Shown piece after piece: positions 16,946 through 24,445 of a stretch of DNA of 64,000 bases (positions are counted from its first letter, which is position 1; each line of letters starts with the position of its first letter). This stretch comes from Bdellovibrionales bacterium. GTDB taxonomy: Bacteria > Pseudomonadota > Alphaproteobacteria > UBA9219. The notes beneath the pieces were generated by a model. It did no database searches and was not told the origin of the DNA. It worked only from the letters and a program-made list of their open reading frames with translations. The translations under genes were made by a program, and so were the position numbers. The stretch is taken from assembly GCA_041662785.1 (NCBI GenBank), contig JBAZRW010000002.1, positions 124,001 through 188,000 of the forward strand, written 5' to 3'.

Positions 16946-17695
16946 TTAGGGGGATGGCGTTTTTGCGGCTTGAATGGCCGTAAGGGTTTGGCAAAAGCGG
17001 GTCACAACGCCTCGCGCTTTTTCTTTCGAAGCAGAGTTGGCCAACGGATACCTAAGTATTTCGTCGCTTACGCTTTCAAGGCGAATAGCTGGATAGTCGT
17101 AGGCGGTAAAGAGCGCTGGATTGATAAAACGGTCAACAATCCTTCTTAAATCTGTGCCTAATGGCTTCATGTTAAGGCAAATCTCTTCGCGTATTTTATA
17201 AAAAGATTCGTTTCCGGCGGTTTCGCTCGTTGCGCCGTGGCGCGCGCAAAGTTCTTCAAAATAGTCCTTCCATAAAGTGACGATGTCCTTGGCTTCATCG
17301 ACGGGGTCTTTTTTGAAAGGCAAGCGAAAGCCAGCAAGGCCGCGATTCAGCCAGTGCTTCATCGTTTCGCCGTAAAACATAAGGTGGGCTTTTGTCGCCT
17401 TATCATACAAAACAGCCGCATCACCCATGCCTTGCAAGGGAATAGTAAAAGCCGATTGTAGGACATAAACGGTCAGTCGTTCATTGCCCATGGAAAAGCC
17501 TTTCGCATAGCTTCCGTCCCGAACAGCAATAGATAAAGCATCGGTGTTTGATCGCGTTGAGTAAGATCTGTGGAAAAAATTGGAATAATCACTTTGAAAC
17601 GGGCGACCCACGTCCGCTTCACGAAGGGAGCTGACAACTTCCCAGCGTTTATAATTCTTATAACGGTCTTTGCTATGTATAGGATAAGAGAGCAT
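16946..17695 (-). CDS. conserved hypothetical protein
   Basis: This open frame of 249 residues starts at the ATG at 17693-17695, with GGAG a few bases upstream; a TTG 5 codons earlier is less likely. I recognise no family. The protein has no signal peptide or transmembrane helix, is mixed alpha/beta in appearance, and has many aromatic and charged residues (an SYPIHSKDRYKNYKRWEV start, and a Trp-rich LWKDYFEELCARHG middle). It lies between the autotransporter and the aminotransferase gene on the same strand. Codon use looks slightly more A/T-rich than its neighbours. Function unknown. Confidence 0.7.
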   Translation of the reverse strand: MLSYPIHSKDRYKNYKRWEVVSSLREADVGRPFQSDYSNFFHRSYSTRSNTDALSIAVRDGSYAKGFSMGNERLTVYVLQSAFTIPLQGMGDAAVLYDKATKAHLMFYGETMKHWLNRGLAGFRLPFKKDPVDEAKDIVTLWKDYFEELCARHGATSETAGNESFYKIREEICLNMKPLGTDLRRIVDRFINPALFTAYDYPAIRLESVSDEILRYPLANSASKEKARGVVTRFCQTLTAIQAAKTPSP

Positions 17696-17781
17696 GAAAA
17701 TCTCCGTCAAAAAAAGAATAGCGATCCCGCATCTTAAGCGAGTGGTGAGAAGCCCTTCAACATATATTTATGGTTAATAGC

Positions 17782-18948
17782 CTAAAACGTCAGCTTCCCC
17801 ATTCGCTCAACCGCCTGTGCCATGCGCTCTTTGGAGACGGTGAGGGCGAAGCGAACATAGCCTTCCCCCGGCTCGCCAAAGCCGCTTCCCGGAGTGGTGA
17901 CAATGCCCGCTTCTTGCAGCAAAAGTGCAGTGAACTGCGCCGAGGTCATGCCCTTGGGCGTGGCGCACCAGACGTAGAACGTCGCGCGGGGAGGCTCGAC
18001 CTTCAGCCCCAGTGCTTGCAGACCGCTCACCAGAACATCGCGGCGCTCGGTATAGATCGTTTGCATGGCGGCGATGCTGCTTTGATCGCTGTCCAGCGCG
18101 GCGATGCCTGCCTCTTGCACGGCATTGAACGCGCCGGAATCGATGTTGGCTTTGACTTGGCCAAGCCCGTCCAGAATCTCGGCATTACCGATGGCAAAGC
18201 CAAGACGCCAGCCTGTCATGTTAAAGGTCTTGGACAGTGAGTGAAACTCAACCCCCACATCACGCGCGCCCGCGACTTCAAGGAAGCTGATCGGACGATA
18301 GCCGTCATAGCCCATTTCGCTATACGCTGCATCATGGGCGATGATGATGTCGTGATGCTTGGCAAACGCCACGACTTTCTCAAAGAATGAGGCATCGGCG
18401 GTCGCGCCCGTCGGATTGTTGGGATAGTTCAGGAACATAATCTTCGCTTTTTGTGCCACATCCTCAGGGATTGCGTTCAGATCGGGTAGATAATTATTCG
18501 CAGCCACAAGCGGCATAAAGTGCGAGACGCCGCCCGCGAAAAGCGTGCCGGAGTGATAGACGGGATAGGCTGGCGTGGGGATGAGCGCCACATCGCCCGC
18601 ATTCAGGAAGGCGAGCGGAAAATGCGCGATGCCTTCTTTGGAGCCGATAAGCGTGACGACTTCGGTCGCGGGATCAAGCTCAAGGCCAAAGCGGCGCTTG
18701 CACCACGCTGCCGCGCTTTTGCGGAACGCGCCCATGCCAGAGTAAGAGGGATATTGGTGATGTTCGGGGTTCTCGGCGGCTTTTTGCAGCGCCTTGACGA
18801 TAAAAGCGGGTGTCGGTTGATCGGGATCACCAACGCCCAGATTGATCACGTCCACGCCCTTGGCCGCCACTTCGGCCTTGAGCCTATCGATTTCCTTAAA
18901 CAAATAAGGGGGCAGGGCTTGAAGACGGGCGGCTTTGGGGTGAGGCAT
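17782..18948 (-). CDS. class I/II PLP-dependent aminotransferase, LL-diaminopimelate aminotransferase-like
   Basis: This 388-residue protein is a fold-type I aminotransferase. It has GVGDPDQPTP near the N-terminus, NYPNNPTGA for substrate and PLP binding, and HSLSKTFNMTGWRLG with the PLP lysine at residue 240. The closest annotation group is LL-diaminopimelate aminotransferase (DapL), which makes LL-DAP from tetrahydrodipicolinate for lysine and peptidoglycan synthesis. Many alphaproteobacterial relatives may instead transaminate alanine, methionine or aromatic amino acids, so the substrate is open. It is transcribed away from ntrX, 313 bp from its start. Confidence 0.85.
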   Translation of the reverse strand: MPHPKAARLQALPPYLFKEIDRLKAEVAAKGVDVINLGVGDPDQPTPAFIVKALQKAAENPEHHQYPSYSGMGAFRKSAAAWCKRRFGLELDPATEVVTLIGSKEGIAHFPLAFLNAGDVALIPTPAYPVYHSGTLFAGGVSHFMPLVAANNYLPDLNAIPEDVAQKAKIMFLNYPNNPTGATADASFFEKVVAFAKHHDIIIAHDAAYSEMGYDGYRPISFLEVAGARDVGVEFHSLSKTFNMTGWRLGFAIGNAEILDGLGQVKANIDSGAFNAVQEAGIAALDSDQSSIAAMQTIYTERRDVLVSGLQALGLKVEPPRATFYVWCATPKGMTSAQFTALLLQEAGIVTTPGSGFGEPGEGYVRFALTVSKERMAQAVERMGKLTF

Positions 18949-19261
18949 GGTAAAAATCCTGTTGCTAGAAAAACGGTGAATTCTTTTTCCATCCTATCAT
19001 CCGTTTTCTGCTTGGCGAAAGAGGAATAACGTGGTTAAAAATGAAAGGCCTAGGAATAGAGGCCGTGACATTTGATTGAGGAAAGAAATCTGTTAGCATT
19101 CCGTTAGCGACTGATTCTAGTCCGTCCGCTTGATAACCCGAAAAGTTTTTCTCCGCTATGTCGCATAAACCAAAGAGAAACAAACAGACGCGGCCAAAAA
19201 GTTTTCGGGTTTTCAAGTTGACGTGGTATCTAATGCGTTGATCAAAGGGAAAAGGCGGGCC
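18949..19261. other. 313-bp divergent region between aminotransferase and ntrX
   Basis: No gene is visible. The region is A/T-rich and must hold the promoters for both divergent genes. It contains a 16-bp inverted repeat with one mismatch at 19135-19150 and 19196-19211, listed separately. Confidence 0.6.
19135..19211 (+). repeat. long inverted repeat upstream of ntrX
   Basis: AACCCGAAAAGTTTTT at 19135-19150 is the reverse complement, apart from one position, of AAAAAGTTTTCGGGTT at 19196-19211, leaving a 45-nt loop. It lies about 50 bp before the ntrX start, so it may form a leader hairpin or a two-site operator. Confidence 0.5.
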
Positions 19262-20707
19262 ATGAGCTCTACGACCAAAGACAAGAATTTGACGAATGAT
19301 ATTCTGATTGTCGATGACGAAGCCGACATCGGCCTTTTGATTGAGGGTATCTTGAACGATGAGGGTCTTAAGACCCGTAAGGCGATTAGCGCCGAAAAAG
19401 CGCTGGGCGAGATCGCTGCGCGTCGCCCCAATCTGGTGATCCTTGATATTTGGCTGCAAGGCAGCGGCATGGATGGTCTGCAGCTTTTGGACCGTATTGT
19501 GCGTGACCATCCCGATGTGCCCGTGATTATGATCAGTGGCCATGGCAATATCGAAACCGCCGTCTCGGCCATTAAGCGCGGCGCGTATGATTTTATCGAG
19601 AAACCCTTTAAGGCGGATCGTTTGGTCTTGCAGGTGCGTCACGCGCTGGAGCATGCCCGCCTGAAGCGTGAAAATCAGGTTTTAAAAGTGCGTGCCGGAT
19701 CGGATATCGAGCTGATCGGCAAATCCAGCGCCATGGCGCAAGTGCGCCAAGTGATCGACCGCGTCGCGCCCACGGGCAGCCGCGTGATGATCATCGGCCC
19801 TTCAGGTTCCGGCAAAGAGGTTGTGGCGCGCGCCCTTCATGAACGCTCACGCCGCGTGGCGGGCGCTTTTGTGGTTATTAACTGCGCCGTTTTGCGCCCC
19901 GATCAAATCGAGGTTGAGCTGTTCGGCACAGAAGGCGATGCTACAGGGCAAAACCGCAAGGTTGGTTTGTTTGAGCAAGCCCACGGTGGCACACTTTATC
20001 TGGATGAAGTCGGCGATATGCCTCTTGAGACGCAGGGCAAGATCGTGCGCGTTTTGCAAGAGCAGGTCTTTTCCCGTGTGGGGGGCAATGCACGTGTTGA
20101 GGTTGATGTGCGCGTTGTGGCTTCCAGTAATCAGGATTTGCAAACGCAGATGCAGGCCGGAAAAATTCGGCAAGATTTGTATTATCGCTTAAGCGTTGTG
20201 CCGATTGTCATTCCGCCCCTTTCGGATCGGCGTGAAGACATTCCCATGCTTTCGCAACATTTTCTGACACGCGCCGCCGAGGTTTCCGGCCTTGCGCCGC
20301 GCACGCTGGGCGAAGATGCCCAAGCGGCACTGCAAGCGTATGCTTGGCCCGGTAACGTTCGCCAGCTCCGCAACGCAATGGAGTGGCTGTTGATCATGGC
20401 GCCGGGAGAGGCCGAGGACCTTATTCGCGCCGATCAGTTGCCACCCGACATTACGGCGGCGACGCCCAATGTTTTGAAGTGGGAAAAGGGCGGCGAGATT
20501 ATGACTCTGCCCTTGCGCGATGCGCGGGAGATGTTCGAGCGCGAGTATCTTTTGGCGCAGGTCACGCGCTTTGGAGGGAACATTTCGCGCACCGCGAATT
20601 TTATCGGCATGGAGCGATCGGCCCTGCATCGCAAGCTGAAATTGCTAGGCGTTCATGGTGGTAGCGTACTTGAAGCTCCCGCTGAGATTGTCGATAAGGC
20701 GAGCTAA
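19262..20707 (+). CDS. ntrX: NtrX-type response regulator
   Basis: This 481-residue protein has a receiver domain with phospho-acceptor Asp62 (VILDIW). A central AAA+ domain follows with Walker A GPSGSGKE and Walker B GGTLYLDEV, and then a C-terminal Fis-type helix-turn-helix (GNISRTANFIGMERSALHRKL). The L1 loop that carries GAFTGA in sigma-54 activators reads TEGDATGQ here, as in alphaproteobacterial NtrX, so it may not activate sigma-54 RNA polymerase. It pairs with the sensor NtrY, encoded 25 kb away. The ATG at 19262 starts the protein. It is followed by the DUF192, cutA and gmhA genes in one direction. Confidence 0.92.
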   Translation: MSSTTKDKNLTNDILIVDDEADIGLLIEGILNDEGLKTRKAISAEKALGEIAARRPNLVILDIWLQGSGMDGLQLLDRIVRDHPDVPVIMISGHGNIETAVSAIKRGAYDFIEKPFKADRLVLQVRHALEHARLKRENQVLKVRAGSDIELIGKSSAMAQVRQVIDRVAPTGSRVMIIGPSGSGKEVVARALHERSRRVAGAFVVINCAVLRPDQIEVELFGTEGDATGQNRKVGLFEQAHGGTLYLDEVGDMPLETQGKIVRVLQEQVFSRVGGNARVEVDVRVVASSNQDLQTQMQAGKIRQDLYYRLSVVPIVIPPLSDRREDIPMLSQHFLTRAAEVSGLAPRTLGEDAQAALQAYAWPGNVRQLRNAMEWLLIMAPGEAEDLIRADQLPPDITAATPNVLKWEKGGEIMTLPLRDAREMFEREYLLAQVTRFGGNISRTANFIGMERSALHRKLKLLGVHGGSVLEAPAEIVDKAS

Positions 20708-20762
20708 TCGCGAACGGTTCTGACGGTTATTCCCTTTGTTTTTATCCTCGAAAGGCGATGCC

Positions 20763-21359
20763 ATGACTCCCCAATCCCAAGACCCCTCGTGCAACACAAA
20801 GACGGAAACGAAAGCCCCCTGTTGCTGCTGTTGTCAAGGAAGCGCACGCACTCAGAAAACGATGCTGGTTGTAACTGGCCTTGTTCTTATTGTGCTGGCG
20901 TTGGCCTTTCTTTGGAAAGGAGGACATTCTCTTTTTATAGGCATGCAAGATGAGCGTGCCCATAAGGTTTTTAACGCCGCGTTGACAGAAGTCTTTTCGT
21001 CGCAGGACGTTTCTCTGGTTCGCAAAGATGGGAAGACTTTTAAAATCAAGGCCGAGATCGCTGCGACGCGTGAGCAACAAGAACAGGGCTTGATGCTTCG
21101 TGATCATGTGGAGGAAAGTGAAGGGATGCTTTTTACCTATGTCCAACCTCAGCGCGTTTCTTTCTGGATGAAGAACACACTTATTCCTTTGGATATGCTT
21201 TTTATTGGCCCTGACAGCGCCATTATCAAAATAGTCAAAAACGCCACACCGAAAGACGAAACCCCTATTCCCTCGGACGGGTTTGTTCTGTCTGTGCTGG
21301 AGTTAAAGGGCGGAGAAGCCGACCGTATGGGGCTAGCCGTTGGCGATAAACTGAAGTGA
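20763..21359 (+). CDS. membrane-anchored DUF192 (UPF0127) protein with poly-Cys segment
   Basis: This 198-residue protein has an N-terminal polar segment with five consecutive cysteines (APCCCCCQGS, about residues 20-24), a transmembrane helix at about residues 34-52, and a C-terminal DUF192 domain with EQQEQGLMLRD, VSFWMKNTLIPLDMLFI and VLELKGGEADRMG. DUF192 is a small beta-barrel domain of unknown function, usually exported. Here the domain faces the periplasm if the helix is a signal anchor. The poly-Cys tract is odd. The ATG at 20763 has AAAGG just upstream. The stop overlaps the cutA start (GTGA). Confidence 0.85.
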   Translation: MTPQSQDPSCNTKTETKAPCCCCCQGSARTQKTMLVVTGLVLIVLALAFLWKGGHSLFIGMQDERAHKVFNAALTEVFSSQDVSLVRKDGKTFKIKAEIAATREQQEQGLMLRDHVEESEGMLFTYVQPQRVSFWMKNTLIPLDMLFIGPDSAIIKIVKNATPKDETPIPSDGFVLSVLELKGGEADRMGLAVGDKLK

Positions 21360-21706
21360 CAGAAGGCGCGACAACAGAAGGTAGTGCATTTATCTTTGCC
21401 TACACAACGACGCCGACCTATGAAAAGGCCCGTGAGATTGCGCAGGATGTTGTGGAACGCGGTCTGGCTGCTTGCGCCAACATTATACCCACGATGACAT
21501 CGGTTTATTGTTGGCAGGGGAAGGTGGAGGAGGCGCAAGAGGTTGTCTTGATTCTCAAAACGGCGCGCGCCCGTTTTGAGGAGCTGTCTGCGCGTATTAA
21601 GGCTTTGCACCCCTATGAGTGTCCTTGTATTATCGGATTACCTTTGGCTGCGGGATCGTTGGAGTATCTGAATTGGATGCGTGTCGAAACGGAAGTGGCC
21701 TTGTAA
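21356..21706 (+). CDS. cutA: CutA1 divalent-cation tolerance protein
   Basis: This 116-residue protein has the CutA1 pattern: an N-terminal FIFAYTTTPTYEKAREIA strand-helix, GLAACANIIPTMTSVYCWQGKVEEAQEV, and the HPYECPCIIGLPLAAG segment before the C-terminal strand. CutA1 forms very stable trimers; its role in metal tolerance is debated and it resembles PII proteins. It starts at a GTG whose first four bases overlap the DUF192 stop, showing translational coupling. gmhA follows after 16 bp. Confidence 0.94.
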   Translation: MTEGATTEGSAFIFAYTTTPTYEKAREIAQDVVERGLAACANIIPTMTSVYCWQGKVEEAQEVVLILKTARARFEELSARIKALHPYECPCIIGLPLAAGSLEYLNWMRVETEVAL

Positions 21707-21722
21707 TGTATCAGGAGATTTT

Positions 21723-22301
21723 ATGACTTATAAGAATCTAAATGAGTTCTTAGGCGAGTCCGCTAAGGTTATGCAAGCGGCAGCGACGTCGTCTATGGAA
21801 GAAGCACTTGAGAAGGCCACGGATCTGTGCGTTGACGCTTTAAAAGCGGGCAAGCCTCTTCTTGTGTGCGGCAATGGCGGAAGCGCTTCGGATGCCATGC
21901 ATATTGCGGGTGAGCTGGTGGCGCGGTTTTTAAAAGAGCGCAAGGGGCTGAATTGCATTTGCCTGTCCTCTAACCCTGCGATGATCACAGCTTGGGCGAA
22001 CGATTACGATTATGATTCCGTCTTTGCGCGGCAGGTTGAGGCGTACGGGCAAGGTGGCGGCGTCCTTCTGGCGATTAGCACCAGCGGCAATTCGAAGAAT
22101 GTGTTGCAAGCCGCGCAAAAAGCTAAGGCGATGGGGCTTGCCGTGATCGGCTTAACGGGCGGTGGGGGCGGTAAGCTTGCGCCTTTGTGTGACGTTCTGC
22201 TTGATGCGCCCTCGACCTTCACGCCGATGATCCAGCAAGTGCATTTGTGCCTGTATCACTATTTGTGCGAGCAGATCGAAGCGCGGATGATCGGCGCTTA
22301 A
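21723..22301 (+). CDS. gmhA: sedoheptulose-7-phosphate isomerase GmhA
   Basis: This 192-residue SIS-domain protein carries CGNGGSASDAMHIAGELVARF, the phosphosugar-binding signature of GmhA, plus ISTSGNSKNV and a C-terminal QVHLCLYHYLCEQIE helix. It converts sedoheptulose 7-phosphate to D-glycero-D-manno-heptose 7-phosphate, the first step toward the LPS inner-core heptose. The length equals E. coli GmhA. I chose the ATG at 21723 with AGGAG upstream; the earlier in-frame start overlaps cutA. The other heptose genes are not in the window. Confidence 0.94.
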   Translation: MTYKNLNEFLGESAKVMQAAATSSMEEALEKATDLCVDALKAGKPLLVCGNGGSASDAMHIAGELVARFLKERKGLNCICLSSNPAMITAWANDYDYDSVFARQVEAYGQGGGVLLAISTSGNSKNVLQAAQKAKAMGLAVIGLTGGGGGKLAPLCDVLLDAPSTFTPMIQQVHLCLYHYLCEQIEARMIGA

Positions 22302-22308
22302 CCCCTCA

Positions 22309-23259
22309 TCAACTTTGCTGATCGAACAGTTTTGTCGATAGGTAGCGCTCGGCGCTATCTGGCAAAAGAGCGACGATAATCTTGCCCGCCATGCTGGGGC
22401 GCTTGGCGAGTGTGAGAGCGGCGGCGACCGCCGCGCCCGATGAAATACCAGCCAAAATTCCTTCTTTTTGAGCTAGTTTTTGCGCGGTTTGGATCGCCTC
22501 TTCATCGCTGACGGAAACGATTTCATCGACAAGGGCAAGGTCAAGGTTGGCAGGAATAAAATTGGCGCCGATGCCTTGAATTTGATGGGGCTGAAATGTG
22601 CCGCCTGATAAAACCGGACTGCCCGCAGGTTCGATGGCAAAAATCTTGATCAAGGGGTTGTGCGCCTTAAGGCCTTCGGCGACGCCTTGCACGGTTCCGC
22701 CTGTTCCCACGCCTGCGACAAAAGCGTCAACATGGCCATCCGTGTCTTGCCAAATCTCTTGCGCCGTTGTCGTGCGGTGAATGGCAGGATTGGCGGGATT
22801 ATCAAACTGTTGAAGCATTACGGCTTTAGGATTGGTTCTGACAATCTCTTGGGCTTTTTCAAGCGCTCCGGCCATGCCGTCTTTGGCGGGGGTTAGAACG
22901 ATATGGGCACCAAGATGGGCCAGTAACTTGCGTCGCTCGATTGACATATTATCGGGCATCGTGAGCGTTAGGCCATAACCACGGATTGCGGCGATAAAGG
23001 CCATCCCAATGCCCGTGTTACCAGAGGTCGCTTCCACCAAAACTGATCCCGCCTTAAGCCGTCCGTCTTTTTCGGCTGCCTCAATCATGCCCAGCGCCGC
23101 ACGATCCTTGACGGAGGAGAGGGGATTAAAGAATTCCATTTTCGCCAGAACGGCTCCAACGCATCCGGCTTCGGCGGGGAGTTTGTTCAGGCGAACAAGC
23201 GGCGTTCCGCCGATGGTTTCCGTTATGTCCGAATAGATTTTCCCGCGTGCGCTGCTCAT
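22309..23259 (-). CDS. cysK: cysteine synthase A (O-acetylserine sulfhydrylase)
   Basis: This 316-residue fold-type II PLP enzyme has the PLP lysine at residue 51 in NPLSSVKDRAA, the EATSGNTGIGMA substrate loop, the GVGTGGTVQG phosphate-binding loop and GISSGAAVAAAL. It makes L-cysteine from O-acetylserine and sulfide. The length and motifs fit CysK rather than cystathionine beta-synthase. It is convergent with gmhA (7 bp apart) and lies 15 bp downstream of the REC-EAL gene on the same strand, so it may be cotranscribed with it. Confidence 0.95.
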   Translation of the reverse strand: MSSARGKIYSDITETIGGTPLVRLNKLPAEAGCVGAVLAKMEFFNPLSSVKDRAALGMIEAAEKDGRLKAGSVLVEATSGNTGIGMAFIAAIRGYGLTLTMPDNMSIERRKLLAHLGAHIVLTPAKDGMAGALEKAQEIVRTNPKAVMLQQFDNPANPAIHRTTTAQEIWQDTDGHVDAFVAGVGTGGTVQGVAEGLKAHNPLIKIFAIEPAGSPVLSGGTFQPHQIQGIGANFIPANLDLALVDEIVSVSDEEAIQTAQKLAQKEGILAGISSGAAVAAALTLAKRPSMAGKIIVALLPDSAERYLSTKLFDQQS

Positions 23260-23274
23260 GCGTCTTTTAGCCGA

Positions 23275-24429
23275 TCAGCTGGCGCTGGTTTCGCGCCAGC
23301 TGGTAAGCCAGCGGTTAAACTCTTCGGGCGGCATCGGTTTGGCCATATAGAACCCTTGGGCAAAATCGCAGTTTCGCTCGGCCAGCATGCGCCATGTCCG
23401 CACGTCCTCAACCCCCTCGGCGATAACTTTCAGGCCAAGGTTATGGCCCAGATCGATGACCGAGTTGACGATCACGGTGCAGTCGCGGTTGTTGACCATG
23501 TCCATGACATAGCTCTTGTCGATTTTCATTTCGCTGAACGGCATGCGTTGCAACTCGCGCAGCGAGGAATGCCCCGTTCCGAAATCATCGATGGACACGC
23601 CAATGTTGCGAATGCGCATGCGTAACAGAACGTCCATGGTGCGGGTGACATCGCGCATGGCTTCCGTTTCCGTGACTTCAAGGACAAGTTTTTCTGCCGG
23701 AATTTGGTGTTGCGCGCACATCTCGGCGATGCGGTCGGGCAAGCTAAGCTCCAGCAGGGATGAGGCGGTGACGTTGACCGAGACGGTCAAATTTTCTCCG
23801 GCATGATGCCACTTGGCAACTTGGTGAATGGCGGTGGTCAGGACATGCTCGGTCATCGGGGGCATAAGGCCCTCTTTGACGATTTCGTCCAGAAACTCGG
23901 AAGGCGGCAGAATGCCGCGTGTGGGATGAGCCCAGCGGATAAGGGCTTCGGCCCCTTTGACGCGGCGCGTGGCCAGTTCAATGACGGGCTGATAATAGAG
24001 GATAAGCTGCCCCAGCGCTAAGGCTTGCGCGATGTCAGCGCCGACGACGCCCTTGTTATTTCCCGCCGCCAATTGATCAAGCGTGGCGCGTAGGGATTCA
24101 ATCTCGATAGGTTTTTCCAAAGCGGCGACAACGTCAAGGCCATGCGCGCTGCCAAGGCGGCGGGCACTGTTCAGGACGCGCGTGTCGCTACCGCTCATCA
24201 AACAGATTTTCGCGTTCTTCACGCGATCCACAAGGACTCGTAAAAGCTCAACGCCATCCGTTCCCGGCATCATAAGATCCAGCATGATCACGTCAGGCTT
24301 AAACTCATCCAGTTTGTCCGCGACCGTGGCGGGCGAGCTGGTGGTGGCGACTTCAAACCCACGGGCTTCGGCAATCTCGGCGATCGTTTCGCAGATATCT
24401 TCTTCGTCATCGATGACCAGTAAACGCAT
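23275..24429 (-). CDS. response regulator with EAL domain (c-di-GMP phosphodiesterase)
   Basis: This 384-residue protein has an N-terminal receiver domain with phospho-acceptor Asp51 (VIMLDLMMPG) and an EAL domain from about residue 130. The catalytic motifs look intact: AEALIRW, the ENLTVSVNVT strand, LEVTETE, DDFGTGHSS, KIDKSYV, and IAEGVED. It should degrade cyclic di-GMP under control of a histidine kinase. The large hybrid kinase encoded immediately upstream, 16 bp away and on the same strand, is the obvious partner. Together they suggest a membrane signal controlling c-di-GMP. Confidence 0.93.
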   Translation of the reverse strand: MRLLVIDDEEDICETIAEIAEARGFEVATTSSPATVADKLDEFKPDVIMLDLMMPGTDGVELLRVLVDRVKNAKICLMSGSDTRVLNSARRLGSAHGLDVVAALEKPIEIESLRATLDQLAAGNNKGVVGADIAQALALGQLILYYQPVIELATRRVKGAEALIRWAHPTRGILPPSEFLDEIVKEGLMPPMTEHVLTTAIHQVAKWHHAGENLTVSVNVTASSLLELSLPDRIAEMCAQHQIPAEKLVLEVTETEAMRDVTRTMDVLLRMRIRNIGVSIDDFGTGHSSLRELQRMPFSEMKIDKSYVMDMVNNRDCTVIVNSVIDLGHNLGLKVIAEGVEDVRTWRMLAERNCDFAQGFYMAKPMPPEEFNRWLTSWRETSAS

Positions 24430-24445
24430 TGTCGGTTCCTTGTGC

